Part shown: positions 1 to 8,205 of the stretch, piece after piece | How positions within the stretch are numbered: position 1 is the stretch's first letter | How the letters are laid out: the number at the start of each line of letters is the position of its first letter | DNA from: Minwuia sp. | GTDB lineage: Bacteria; Pseudomonadota; Alphaproteobacteria; Minwuiales; Minwuiaceae | Reading direction: 5' to 3' | NCBI GenBank assembly: GCA_029213165.1 | Contig: JARGNO010000012.1 | Location: forward strand, 24,050 to 88,049 | DNA: 64,000 nucleotides | Position numbers and translations under genes: made by a program | Notes under the pieces: generated by a model | Databases searched by the model: none | Told to the model about the DNA's origin: nothing | What the model saw: the letters and a program-made list of their open reading frames with translations, nothing else

Positions 1-43
1 CACAGACCGGTCGGGTTTTCCATTTCTGGGGGGAGAGAAGCAC

Positions 44-802
44 GTGGAACCACTGCTGGTCACACGCGAAGGCGGTGTTGTCACCCTGCGGCTGAACCAG
101 CCGGAGAAGCATAATGCCCTTGATCTGGCGGCCATGCGGAATCTGACCGCCGTGCTGGCCGAACTTGGCGCTGACACGGCGATCCGCGTGCTGGTCCTGA
201 CCGGGGCGGGTGAGCGGACGTTCTGCGCCGGTGCCGATCTCAGCGGCGTGGACGAGAACTTCCCCTGGTGGGAGAACCCGCTGGACACGATCTCCTCGCG
301 GCTGGAGGGCCTGCCTTTCGCGACCGTCTGTGCCCTGAATGGGGCGGTCTATGGCGGTGGAACCGATCTGGCGCTGGCCTGCGACTTTCGCATCGGCAAG
401 ACAACGGCGCGCACCTTCATCCCCCCGGCACGCTTCGGCATCCACTACCCGATCAACGGGTTGCGCCGGGCGCAGGAGCGAATTGGCATGTCCGCGGCCA
501 AGCGGCTCTATCTGGCAGGAGAGACCTTCGACGCGGCGGAAATGAAGGCCTGCGGATTTCTGGATCACGTCGTCGAGCCGGATCAGCATGCAGGTTTCGT
601 CGACAGCTATGTGGCCGAGCTGGCGGCAATGGCTCCGCTGGCCGTGAAAGGCATGAAGTATGTCCTGAACGCCAGCGCACGCGGCAATCTGGACTATGCC
701 CGGGCGATGGAAGGGGTGCGCGAATGCTTCACCTCGGCTGACTTCCTTGAAGGGCGTGCCGCCATTGCGGGGAAGCGCAAACCGGTCTTCAAGGGAAACT
801 GA
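44..802 (+). CDS. Enoyl-CoA hydratase/isomerase (crotonase) family protein
   Basis: Crotonase-fold protein of 252 aa, the usual family length, starting at GTG behind a G-rich ribosome site. The oxyanion-hole segments are visible: CAGADLSG at residues 61-68 and GAVYGGG near 101-106. The family acts on acyl-CoA thioesters. At the place where enoyl-CoA hydratases carry the first catalytic Glu (P-E before the GxxP loop) this protein reads PPARFG, so that Glu appears to be Ala (about residue 129). It may therefore be an isomerase or another crotonase reaction rather than a classic hydratase. It is followed 24 nt later by the prolyl-tRNA editing gene on the same strand, which gives no clear pathway clue. 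The family call is firm; the substrate is unknown. Confidence 0.85.
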   Translation: MEPLLVTREGGVVTLRLNQPEKHNALDLAAMRNLTAVLAELGADTAIRVLVLTGAGERTFCAGADLSGVDENFPWWENPLDTISSRLEGLPFATVCALNGAVYGGGTDLALACDFRIGKTTARTFIPPARFGIHYPINGLRRAQERIGMSAAKRLYLAGETFDAAEMKACGFLDHVVEPDQHAGFVDSYVAELAAMAPLAVKGMKYVLNASARGNLDYARAMEGVRECFTSADFLEGRAAIAGKRKPVFKGN

Positions 803-826
803 ACCCGGCATGGAAGGAGAGACCCG

Positions 827-1330
827 ATGCCCGCAACACGCGCAGACCTGCAGGCCCGGCTGGATTCCCTCGGGATCACGACCGAGACCATCGAGCATGA
901 GGCCGTGTTCACGGTCGAGGAGGCGAAGGCCCATCGCGGCCAGATGTCGGGCGGTCACATCAAGAACCTGTTCCTGAAGGACAAGAAGGGTGGCCTCTGG
1001 CTCGTCGTCTGTCTGGAAGACCGTCGCGTGGACATGAATGCGCTCTCCAAACGGTTGGGTGCGCCGCGGTTCAGCTTCGGCAAGCCGGACCTGCTGATGG
1101 AGGTACTGGGGGTCGAGCCTGGCTCCGTCACGCCCTTCGCCGTCATCAACGACGGGCAGGGCCGGGTGAAGCTGGTTCTGGATGTGGAACTGATGCAGCA
1201 CGATCCGATCAACGCTCACCCGCTGGTCAATACGGCGACGACGCGGATCACGCCTGATGACCTGCTGGCGTTCTGCCGGGACTGCGGCCACGAGCCCGTC
1301 CTGAGCCCGATAGATGAGCGCCAGGACTGA
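827..1330 (+). CDS. Prolyl-tRNA deacylase / YbaK-ProX-like editing protein
   Basis: 167-aa free-standing editing domain related to the INS domain of prolyl-tRNA synthetase. Such proteins hydrolyse mischarged Ala- or Cys-tRNA(Pro) in the cytoplasm. Visible family features are the N-terminal helix segment (TRADLQARLDSLGI), the lysine-containing KNLFLKDKKGG strand, FGKPDLLMEVLGVEPGSVTPF near the middle, and the late HPLVNTATT segment typical of the ProXp-ala/PrdX branch. The length fits a stand-alone domain. The start ATG has a GGAGAGA ribosome site just upstream. It lies downstream of the crotonase gene and upstream of the thioredoxin gene. ProXp-ala versus YbaK cannot be separated without alignment, but the N-terminal LDSLGI and C-terminal segments favour the ProXp-ala type. 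Confidence 0.85.
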   Translation: MPATRADLQARLDSLGITTETIEHEAVFTVEEAKAHRGQMSGGHIKNLFLKDKKGGLWLVVCLEDRRVDMNALSKRLGAPRFSFGKPDLLMEVLGVEPGSVTPFAVINDGQGRVKLVLDVELMQHDPINAHPLVNTATTRITPDDLLAFCRDCGHEPVLSPIDERQD

Positions 1331-1428
1331 GTGGCAGAAGCACGCATTGCCCTTCACTGCCGAACCACCTACATCTTGGCCAGCCCTGCGGACCGGGGCA
1401 GGAAATGACGTGCAGAGGTAAGACAGAC

Positions 1429-2361
1429 ATGGAAACCATCATCGGACAGCCGCAGGGTCAGGCACCGGGACAGGCCGACGCAGCGGACCTGATCAAGGAC
1501 AGTTCCATCGCGACCTTCATGGAAGACGTGATCCAGGCATCGCAGGAAGTCCCCGTGCTGGTGGATTTCTGGGCGCCATGGTGCGGTCCATGCAAGCAGT
1601 TGACTCCGGTTCTGGAAAAGGTCGTTGGCGAAGCGGGCGGCAAGGTCCGCCTGGTCAAGGTCAACATCGACGAGAATCAGGAGATCGCGCAGCAGATGCG
1701 CATCCAGTCGATTCCAGCCGTCTTCGCCTTCAAGGGCGGTCAGCCGGTCGACGGTTTCATGGGCGCGCTGCCCGAGAGCCAGGTGCGGGAGTTCATCGAC
1801 AAAGTGGCTGGCGGGATTGGCCCGAGTCCGGAGGAACAGTTCCTGGAGGCCGGGACAGCGGCGCTGGAAGCGGGCGACGGCGAGACGGCGGCCGGTGCCT
1901 TCGCGCAGATGATCCAGGCAAACCCGGAAAGCCCGCAGGCCTTTGCCGGACTGGTCCGGGCCTATGTCCTGCTTGGCGACTTCGATGGCGCGCAGCAGAT
2001 CCTCGACCAGGTGCCGGTGGCGATCTCCACCCATGGCGAGATTGCCGGCGCGAAGGCGGCACTGGAACTGGCGCTGCAGTCCAGCGACCCCGCAGCGATG
2101 CAGGAAGTCAGCCGCCTCGCCGCCGCGCTGGAGGCGTCGCCTGATGACCTGCAGGTGCGCTTTGACCATGCCAACGCCCTGCTCGCCGCTGATCAGCGCG
2201 AGGAGGCGGTGGCGGAACTGCTGGAATGTTTCCGTCGTGACCGCGACTGGCAGGAGCAGGCGGTGCGCAAGAAGCTGGTGCAGCTGTTCGAAGCCTGGGG
2301 CAACAAGGATCCGCTGACACTGAAGTCCCGTCGCCGTCTCTCCACCCTGATGTTCAGCTGA
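1429..2361 (+). CDS. cnoX: Thioredoxin-TPR co-chaperone, CnoX/YbbN-like
   Basis: Thioredoxin domain (active site WAPWCGPC around residues 48-55) followed by about 190 residues of alpha-helical TPR-like sequence. This is the architecture of CnoX/YbbN, a chaperedoxin that protects substrates from oxidation and hands them to GroEL or DnaK. Unlike E. coli CnoX, the CxxC pair is intact, so redox activity is likely. An upstream in-frame ATG at 1405 would add 8 residues. I chose 1429 because an AGAGG site sits about 10 nt before it and METIIG matches how I recall relatives beginning. The LON-domain, Trm112 and DUF971 genes follow closely on the same strand, so this is probably one operon of protein-quality and translation genes. 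Confidence 0.85.
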   Translation: METIIGQPQGQAPGQADAADLIKDSSIATFMEDVIQASQEVPVLVDFWAPWCGPCKQLTPVLEKVVGEAGGKVRLVKVNIDENQEIAQQMRIQSIPAVFAFKGGQPVDGFMGALPESQVREFIDKVAGGIGPSPEEQFLEAGTAALEAGDGETAAGAFAQMIQANPESPQAFAGLVRAYVLLGDFDGAQQILDQVPVAISTHGEIAGAKAALELALQSSDPAAMQEVSRLAAALEASPDDLQVRFDHANALLAADQREEAVAELLECFRRDRDWQEQAVRKKLVQLFEAWGNKDPLTLKSRRRLSTLMFS

Positions 2362-2380
2362 GGCGCGGGAGGCGACGCGC

Positions 2381-3046
2381 ATGGCCAATCCGGATCGCCC
2401 GACCGGGCCGGAGAGCCTGCCGGAGCGAATCACGATCTTCCCGCTGCGGGGCGCCATCCTGTTGCCCGGCGGACGCCTGCCGCTGAACATCTTTGAACCA
2501 CGCTATCTCGCCATGACCCGTGACGCGATGGCGGGCGGTCGGCTGATCGGCATGATCCAGCCGCGCGAGACGGACGAGGAAACCTATACACCGCCGATCT
2601 ATGGCATCGGCTGTCTGGGGCGGATCACCGAATTCGCGGAGACCGGCGACGGTCGCTATCAGATCGCGCTGACCGGAGTCTGCCGTTTCAGGGTTTCGCA
2701 GGAAGTGGCGAGTGACACCGCCTATCGTCAGGTGTTGGCGGACTATTCCGACTATCCGGAAGATTTTGGCGAGGAAGAGATTTCGGGTCGGACAGTTGAC
2801 CGGCGCCGCCTGGTCGGTGGCCTGCAGAAGTTTCTTGATCGCCAGGGGCTGAAGGCGGACTGGGAGGCGGCGGAGCGGGCGAGCGATGTTGCGCTGATCA
2901 ATTCGCTGTCCATGATGCTGCCCCTCGATCCCAGCGAGAAGCAGGCCCTGCTGGAGGCCGCGAACGTGCCGGAACGGGCGGATATCCTGACAACGCTGAT
3001 CGAGATGTCGCTGATGGCCGGCGATGGTGACGCGCCGGTCCAGTGA
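2381..3046 (+). CDS. LON substrate-binding domain protein (ATP-independent)
   Basis: 221-aa protein made only of the N-terminal LON (PUA-like) domain, with no AAA+ or protease part. The typical opening is present: ITIFPLRGAILLPGGRLPLNIFEPRY at residues 17-42, then GCLGRITEFAETGDGRYQIALTGVCRF, the strand pattern of this family. In Lon proteases the domain binds substrates; the role of the free-standing form in alphaproteobacteria is not established. It begins 19 nt after the CnoX-like gene and runs into the Trm112 gene 51 nt later. Co-occurrence with a chaperedoxin suggests, but does not show, a protein-quality role. Confidence 0.85.
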   Translation: MANPDRPTGPESLPERITIFPLRGAILLPGGRLPLNIFEPRYLAMTRDAMAGGRLIGMIQPRETDEETYTPPIYGIGCLGRITEFAETGDGRYQIALTGVCRFRVSQEVASDTAYRQVLADYSDYPEDFGEEEISGRTVDRRRLVGGLQKFLDRQGLKADWEAAERASDVALINSLSMMLPLDPSEKQALLEAANVPERADILTTLIEMSLMAGDGDAPVQ

Positions 3047-3097
3047 CCGGCAGATCCGAATGGGAAACGCCCTTCAGGGGCGGGCAGGGGACAAGAG

Positions 3098-3295
3098 ATG
3101 ACACAGAACACGCTGGACCCGAAGTTGCTTGAGATCCTGGTCTGTCCGCTGACCAAGGGGCCACTGGACTATGACCGGGAGGCGCAGGAACTGATCAGTC
3201 GCCGCGCCGGTCTCGCCTTTCCGGTGCGTGACGGCATTCCCATCATGCTGGCCGATGAGGCGCGCAAGCTGGACGACGACAAGGGTGCCGCCTGA
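3098..3295 (+). CDS. Trm112-family zinc-ribbon-like protein
   Basis: 65-aa small protein with the YcaR/Trm112 signature: [17 protein letters not shown] near the N-terminus, [21 protein letters not shown] in the middle, and an acidic-basic tail. Eukaryotic Trm112 activates several methyltransferases; the bacterial relatives are mostly uncharacterised. Only one cysteine (VCP) is left, so it does not bind zinc through a four-Cys site. The stop codon overlaps the start of the next gene in TGATG fashion, pointing to translational coupling. A GGGGACAAGAG ribosome site precedes the ATG. Confidence 0.9.
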   Translation: MTQNTLDPKLLEILVCPLTKGPLDYDREAQELISRRAGLAFPVRDGIPIMLADEARKLDDDKGAA

Positions 3296-3681
3296 TGACA
3301 TCCATGGAGATGTACGAACGGGCCGGGCGACCCCAGCCCACCGAGATCCGGCTCCGGAAGGCGGAGAAGGTGCTGGAGATCGACTTCGAGGACGGACGCA
3401 GCTTCGTCTTTCCGGCCGAGTTCCTGCGGGTGGAGAGTCCCTCCGCCGAAGTGCGTGGCCATAGCCCGACTCAGCGCCAGTGGGTTCCGGGAAAACTGCA
3501 TGTCGGCTTCGAGAGTCTGGAATCCGTCGGCAATTATGCCGTCCGTATCCGCTTCGATGACGGGCATGACACCGGCATCTACTCCTGGGGTTTCCTGTAC
3601 GAATATGGCGACCAGTACGAACAGGTCTGGGACCGCTATTGTGAGACTCTCGACGAAATGGGCCTCAGTCGGGAGCCCTGA
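3295..3681 (+). CDS. DUF971 protein (gamma-butyrobetaine hydroxylase N-terminal-like domain)
   Basis: 128 aa consisting of a single DUF971/GBBH-like N-terminal domain. Recognisable parts are PTEIRLRKAEKVLEIDFEDG, FPAEFLRVESPSAEVRGH and the closing YGVRIRFDDGHDTGIYSWGFLYEYG-type block (here starting NYAVRIRF). In carnitine biosynthesis enzymes this domain is zinc-binding and precedes the oxygenase. The free bacterial form is associated with iron-sulfur or ApbC/Mrp-like contexts in some genomes. Its ATG overlaps the Trm112 stop; a second ATG at 3304 is possible. The gene is convergent with the nitrile hydratase operon, only 12 nt away. Confidence 0.85.
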   Translation: MTSMEMYERAGRPQPTEIRLRKAEKVLEIDFEDGRSFVFPAEFLRVESPSAEVRGHSPTQRQWVPGKLHVGFESLESVGNYAVRIRFDDGHDTGIYSWGFLYEYGDQYEQVWDRYCETLDEMGLSREP

Positions 3682-3693
3682 CGGAACGGGTGC

Positions 3694-4071
3694 TCAACCG
3701 GTCTTCAGCTTCACTGGCTGGCCATGCGGTGTGTTGCGATAGGCGCGCACCCAGTCCTGCGCGCGCAGGTCCAGGGCCTCTGAAGTGGCGAGCGCCTTCT
3801 CTGTCACCAGTGATTCAAGGGCTGTCAGCCAGTGCCGGTAGTATGTATTGCCAAGGTCTGGATCACCCGCCGCCTGCGCCGCCTTGATCTGTTGGCTCAG
3901 AGCCGTCGCCCATTCGTTCCATGTGAAGTGACCGGCGGCATGCAGTTCCAGCGTGATGGCGAAGGCACTTGCCTCCCAGGGTTCGCGGAAGACCGGTCCA
4001 CCCGCGTCACGCGGCAGGTCCGGCAATGCCTCCAGCGCGGGCAACTGATCTGGCATCGGTGCGGTTGTCAT
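3694..4071 (-). CDS. Nitrile hydratase accessory protein (activator)
   Basis: About 125 aa, the third gene of the nitrile hydratase operon. These small proteins resemble the beta-subunit N-terminal region and act as cobalt chaperones for the alpha subunit through subunit exchange. The helix resembling NHase beta is visible: FREPWEASAFAITLELHAAGHFTWNEWATAL, followed by YYRHWLTALESLV. I chose the ATG at 4071 because it overlaps the beta-subunit stop as ATGA; an in-frame upstream start would lie wholly inside the beta gene. The alpha-beta-activator order is the usual one for cobalt enzymes. Confidence 0.88.
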   Translation of the reverse strand: MTTAPMPDQLPALEALPDLPRDAGGPVFREPWEASAFAITLELHAAGHFTWNEWATALSQQIKAAQAAGDPDLGNTYYRHWLTALESLVTEKALATSEALDLRAQDWVRAYRNTPHGQPVKLKTG

Positions 4072-4733
4072 GGCGTATCCAGGTAAGGTTCCCAAAGGTC
4101 CACCATGACGGAATCCCGTGCTGCCGCATCGGGTCCCCAGAGGTCGCGGGCCATGAACTGCACGGTATAGAGGTGTTCACCACGCCGGATGCCCTTCGCG
4201 CTGTCGTCAGCGAAGACGTGCCCGCCATGCCACAGCACGATCTCCCCCACATGGCCGCGGACATAGCGGGGAATGCGTGTATGCCCGATGGGGTTCATGT
4301 TGCGGGCCAGCACCAGGTCGCCGACGCTGAACAGCGGGGCATTGTCGATGTCCATGCTGGTCGGGCCACCGGCGGAGTAGACCTTGTCCACCGCATCGGC
4401 GTTCAGAACCCGATAGCTGCCCGGTTCCGGCATCTGGTGCACGGTCGCGGTCTCCAGCTCCTCCGAGGTCAGCAGACCCTTCGCCACCACCTGCCGTGAC
4501 AGGGCCTCGATCCATTTCTGGTAGTAGCTGGAGGAGGTATAGAGCACGGGATCAAGCGATTCCCGGACCGAGCGCGCTTCATCGATCGACCATTGCCCCA
4601 GCGCGCCGCAGGCCAGGGTCAGGGCCAGCGCCTTTCGCTCCCACGTCTCATGAAACAGCGGCTCGGCTTCCTCCGGTTCCGGATTGATGGCGCCGAAGGC
4701 ATGCATTCCGCCCATGTCGTGGGGGCCGTTCAT
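4068..4733 (-). CDS. Nitrile hydratase subunit beta
   Basis: 221-aa beta subunit of nitrile hydratase, which hydrates nitriles to amides in the cytoplasm. The N-terminus [14 protein letters not shown] is the family hallmark, followed by the helical [28 protein letters not shown] and the [13 protein letters not shown] segment. The C-terminal SH3-like barrel contains [23 protein letters not shown] and LYTVQF, also typical. Its start overlaps the alpha-subunit stop (ATGA) and its end overlaps the accessory gene, so the three are translationally coupled. Length is normal for the family. Confidence 0.93.
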   Translation of the reverse strand: MNGPHDMGGMHAFGAINPEPEEAEPLFHETWERKALALTLACGALGQWSIDEARSVRESLDPVLYTSSSYYQKWIEALSRQVVAKGLLTSEELETATVHQMPEPGSYRVLNADAVDKVYSAGGPTSMDIDNAPLFSVGDLVLARNMNPIGHTRIPRYVRGHVGEIVLWHGGHVFADDSAKGIRRGEHLYTVQFMARDLWGPDAAARDSVMVDLWEPYLDTP

Positions 4734-5356
4734 GCGGCTGCCCCTGATGCGGGCCGGGCCTTCTCGACCCCGATCATGGAATTGCGGCTGACCAGCGGGA
4801 TCAACTGTTCCATTGTCCAGCCCTCCGTCCCCTCCGGTCGTTCCGGCAGCACCAGGAAGCGCACTTCAGAGGTCGAATCCCAGACCTTCACCTCCACATC
4901 CTCATCCAGCACCGTGCCGAACTCTGCCAGCACGCCACGTGGGTCGATGACGGCGCGGCTGCGATAGGGGGATGACTTGTACCAGGCGGGTGGCAGGCCA
5001 AGCACCGGCCATGGATAGCAGGAGCAGAGCGTGCAGACGACAAGGTGATGCAGTTTCGGGCCGTTCTCCACGACCACCATGTGCTCCCCCTGCCGCCCGG
5101 TGTAATCCAGTTCGGTGATCGCAGCAGTGGCGTCAGCGCGCAGACGCTCCAGATAGGCCGGATCGGTCCATGCACGGGCGACCACATGTGCGCCGTTGCG
5201 CGGCCCGACGCGATTCTCGTAGCGGTCGACGATGACATCCAGCGCCTTCGGATCGACCAACCCCTTCTCCACCAGCAGGGATTCCAGCGCCTGCACCCGC
5301 AGCGCCATCTCCGACGGTGGCTCCGTCATCTCGTCACCATGATGGTCGTGCGCCAT
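4730..5356 (-). CDS. Nitrile hydratase subunit alpha, cobalt type
   Basis: 208-aa alpha subunit carrying the metal site. The metal-binding loop reads [10 protein letters not shown]; Thr between the first two Cys (CTLCSC) marks the noncorrin-cobalt class, whereas iron enzymes have CSLCSC. Downstream [22 protein letters not shown] and the [17 protein letters not shown] block match the family. It is the first gene of the leftward alpha-beta-activator operon and is divergent from an M20 peptidase at 5451. No aldoxime dehydratase, nitrilase, amidase or cobalt-uptake gene lies beside it, so the physiological nitrile and the fate of the amide are not visible here. Confidence 0.93.
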   Translation of the reverse strand: MAHDHHGDEMTEPPSEMALRVQALESLLVEKGLVDPKALDVIVDRYENRVGPRNGAHVVARAWTDPAYLERLRADATAAITELDYTGRQGEHMVVVENGPKLHHLVVCTLCSCYPWPVLGLPPAWYKSSPYRSRAVIDPRGVLAEFGTVLDEDVEVKVWDSTSEVRFLVLPERPEGTEGWTMEQLIPLVSRNSMIGVEKARPASGAAA

Positions 5357-5450
5357 TGCAAACCCCCGTGTTCAAGGCGGAACGGGCGAAGCTTGCCACG
5401 GACGCCGCCCGGTGTCAGCCTCCGCCCTGTCCAGAGGCAGGAGTACGGGC

Positions 5451-6851
5451 ATGAGCAGGGAAGCAGCATTGGCGGCAGCGGAAAGCTGGATCAGCGACGG
5501 CGGGTTCTTCGATGAGCTGGCGCGGCGGGTGGCCGTCCGGACGGAGAGCCAGAAGCCCGAGAGCCTGCCTGAACTGCACCGCTATCTGGACACGGAGATG
5601 CAACCTGCGTTTCAGGCGATGGGTTTCACCTGTACCAAGTACGAGAATCCGCTCGGCTTCGGCCCCGTGCTGCTGGCCACGCGGCATGAGGGCGACGATC
5701 TGCCGACCGTGCTCGGCTATGGCCATGGTGACGTGATCCGGGGGCTGGAGGATCAGTGGAGCAAGGGGGAGGGGCCGTGGATCCTCAGCCGCGACGGGGA
5801 CCGGCTGTATGGCCGCGGCACGGCGGACAACAAGGCACAGCACACCATCAACATGGCGGCGCTGCGCCAGGTGATCGCGACACGCGGGTCGCTGGGTTTC
5901 AACGCCAAGTTCATCATCGAAACGGGGGAGGAAACCGGCTCGCGCGGTCTGCATGAGGTGATTGCCGCCAACAGGGATGCCTTCGCCGCCGATGTGTTCA
6001 TTGCCTCCGACGGACCCAGGGTGAAGCCGGACCGTCCGACACTGACGCTGGGGGCACGCGGGGCGGTGAATTTCGATCTGCTGGTGGACCTGCGTGCCGG
6101 CGGGCACCATTCAGGCAACTGGGGTGGACTGATTGCCAATCCGGCGATCATCCTCGCCCATGCGCTGGCCTCCATCGCCGGGCCGGAAGGGGCAATCCGC
6201 GTACCCGAATGGCGCCCGCCCGCGATCGACGCGGTGACCCGTGCTGCGCTGGCCGATATCGAGATCGATGCCGGGGCAGGTGGCCCGACAATCGACCGCG
6301 ACTGGGGTGAGCCGGGCCTGACATCACCGGAGCGGGTCTATGCCTGGAACAGTTTCGAGGTGCTGGCCTTCCGGACCGGCAATCCTGACCGACCCGTCAA
6401 CGCCATCCCGCCGCGCGCCTGGGCGCACTGCCAGTTGCGCTTTGTCACCGGCATCGATCCGGACGACATCGTGCCGGCGCTGCAGCGGCATCTGGCCCGT
6501 GGTGGCTTCGCACAGGTGCAGGTGCTGCCGCCGGACGAGAAGAATGCAGGGGCTTTCATCGCGACCCGAACCCGTCCCGACGACCCATGGGTCGAACGTA
6601 TCCATGCCTCCATGGAGCGCACCATCGAGGCCGCTCCGGCAGTGATCCCGAGCCTGGGCGGGTCGATCTGCAATGAGCTGTTCACCGACCTGCTGGGGTT
6701 GCCCGCGATCTGGATTCCGCACTCCTATGCGGCCTGTTCCCAGCACGCGCCGGACGAGCATGTGCTGATGCCCTGCATGTCCAGTGCGGCCAGGATCATG
6801 ACAGGTCTCTACTGGGATCTCGGCACGGCACAGGGCAGCGCGGCACACTGA
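5451..6851 (+). CDS. M20 family metallopeptidase (ArgE/DapE/ACY1-like)
   Basis: About 466-aa zinc-dependent amidohydrolase of the M20 family. Metal-site motifs are present: GYGHGDVI (His), GRGTADNKAQH (bridging Asp), ETGEETGSRGL (catalytic and ligand Glu), and a late H in IPHSYAACSQHAPDEH. The dimerisation lid lies between about residues 190 and 330. Such enzymes remove amino acids from peptides or deacylate N-acyl amino acids; the substrate cannot be told. I chose the ATG at 5451 (MSREAAL) because an AGGAG site lies 7-8 nt upstream; a GTG at 5412 would only add an unmatched stretch. truA starts 1 nt after its stop, so the two are likely cotranscribed. Confidence 0.88.
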   Translation: MSREAALAAAESWISDGGFFDELARRVAVRTESQKPESLPELHRYLDTEMQPAFQAMGFTCTKYENPLGFGPVLLATRHEGDDLPTVLGYGHGDVIRGLEDQWSKGEGPWILSRDGDRLYGRGTADNKAQHTINMAALRQVIATRGSLGFNAKFIIETGEETGSRGLHEVIAANRDAFAADVFIASDGPRVKPDRPTLTLGARGAVNFDLLVDLRAGGHHSGNWGGLIANPAIILAHALASIAGPEGAIRVPEWRPPAIDAVTRAALADIEIDAGAGGPTIDRDWGEPGLTSPERVYAWNSFEVLAFRTGNPDRPVNAIPPRAWAHCQLRFVTGIDPDDIVPALQRHLARGGFAQVQVLPPDEKNAGAFIATRTRPDDPWVERIHASMERTIEAAPAVIPSLGGSICNELFTDLLGLPAIWIPHSYAACSQHAPDEHVLMPCMSSAARIMTGLYWDLGTAQGSAAH

Positions 6852-6852
6852 C

Positions 6853-7617
6853 ATGCAGCGCTATCGACTGACCCTGGAATTCGATGGCAGCGCCTTTGTC
6901 GGCTGGCAGTACCAGACCAATGGCCTGACCGTTCAGGAAGTGGTGGAGACGGCCATCGGCCGGTTCTGCGCCACGGTGCCGCGCATCATGTCCGCCGGTC
7001 GCACGGATTCGGGCGTCCATGCGCTGGGTATGGTGGCACACGCCGATATTGACCGGGACATGACCACCGACCGGCTGTTCGAGGCGCTGAACTTCCACAT
7101 GCGACCCCATCCGGTCGTGGTGCGGGAGATCGCGCCGGTCCCTTCGGAGTTCGATGCCCGCCGAAGCTGCATCCAGCGTCACTACGTCTATCGCATCCTC
7201 AACCGCCACGCGCCGCCGGCACTCGACATGGGACGGGTATGGCATGTGGTGAAACCGCTGGACCTGGACCTGATGCGCGAAGGTGCGGCGCGTCTGGTCG
7301 GGCACCGGGATTTCGAGAGCTTCCGTTCCGCCCATTGCCAGTCGAAGACGTCCGAGAAGACTCTGGAACGGCTGGAAATCACGCGGGAGGGGGAAGAGGT
7401 GCATGTGCATGCCTCCGCCCGGTCGTTCCTGCACAATCAGGTGCGGATCCTGACCGGCACGCTGGTCGATGTCGGAAAGCGGCGCTGGACCCCGGATGAT
7501 GTCACCCGCGCGCTGGAGGCGCGGGACCGTCAGGCGGCGGGGCCGACCGCCCCTGCCTGCGGGCTCTACTTCCTGCGGGCGGACTATCCTCCGGCGGCTT
7601 CCGGCAGTGCCACATAG
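6853..7617 (+). CDS. truA: tRNA pseudouridine(38-40) synthase TruA
   Basis: 254-aa TruA, which converts U38, U39 and U40 of the tRNA anticodon stem-loop to pseudouridine. The catalytic aspartate lies in SAGRTDSGVHALG (residues about 47-59). The N-terminal RLTLEFDGSAFVGWQYQ and late SFLHNQVRILTGTLVDVGKRRW are classic. Length and start (ATG immediately after the M20 stop) are normal. Its last 34 nt overlap the 3' end of the convergent membrane-protein gene at 7584-8192. Confidence 0.96.
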   Translation: MQRYRLTLEFDGSAFVGWQYQTNGLTVQEVVETAIGRFCATVPRIMSAGRTDSGVHALGMVAHADIDRDMTTDRLFEALNFHMRPHPVVVREIAPVPSEFDARRSCIQRHYVYRILNRHAPPALDMGRVWHVVKPLDLDLMREGAARLVGHRDFESFRSAHCQSKTSEKTLERLEITREGEEVHVHASARSFLHNQVRILTGTLVDVGKRRWTPDDVTRALEARDRQAAGPTAPACGLYFLRADYPPAASGSAT

Positions 7618-8192
7618 GGCGCGACGAGCCTCAGCACCGTCAGTGACCAGGCGATACTGAGCACGAAATCGAGGAAGGCGACCCCCATCGCTGCAAGCCG
7701 GTCGATTCCGAGAATGTCCCGCGCCAGCAGGAAGCGATAGGCCAGGACCAGCAAGACGGTCAGCACCATGGCGAAGCCGCCGCTCTCCGCGCTTACCAGA
7801 CCGCTCTGGCTCAGGGCCAGCAGGGGCAGCTGCAGCAGCATGATCCAGACGTGTGACCAGTTGTAGGCCACGACATAGCGTCGCCAAGCATTGCGTACGC
7901 TGAAGAAGCGCGCAACCTCGTGCGAGATCACCGGCCAGACCAGCCAGCCCGCGACATAGGCAGCCGATTCGATGGCGATCACCGCTGTCACGTCCTGTGG
8001 CGGCTGGTCCAGATAGCCCCGGATGACGGACACCAGCACATAGAGCGGCGCAATCAGGACGGCGACGAAGAACGACTTCCACACTCCGGAGACCGAGTCA
8101 TCCAGCATCCAGGCAGCGGCCCTGTCGCGCAGGGCCACGCGCCAGGTTGCCTGAAGTGCAATCGCGATTTCCATTTTGCTGGGGATCAGCAT
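7584..8192 (-). CDS. Multi-pass membrane protein, Yip1-like, function unknown
   Basis: 202-aa hydrophobic protein with a short amphipathic N-terminal part and about four or five predicted membrane spans, for example FFVAVLIAPLYVLVSVI, VIAIESAAYVAGWLVWPVI, WIMLLQLPLLAL and MVLTVLLVLAYRFLLA. The overall look (soluble start, then spans) recalls Yip1/YIPF-type proteins of alphaproteobacteria, but I cannot assign a function. It is the last gene of a leftward run that begins at about 11.17 kb, 13 nt after the alpha/beta hydrolase, and its 3' end overlaps truA by 34 nt in convergent orientation. Confidence 0.7.
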   Translation of the reverse strand: MLIPSKMEIAIALQATWRVALRDRAAAWMLDDSVSGVWKSFFVAVLIAPLYVLVSVIRGYLDQPPQDVTAVIAIESAAYVAGWLVWPVISHEVARFFSVRNAWRRYVVAYNWSHVWIMLLQLPLLALSQSGLVSAESGGFAMVLTVLLVLAYRFLLARDILGIDRLAAMGVAFLDFVLSIAWSLTVLRLVAPYVALPEAAGG

Positions 8193-8205
8193 GTCTCGAA
8201 GCGGC

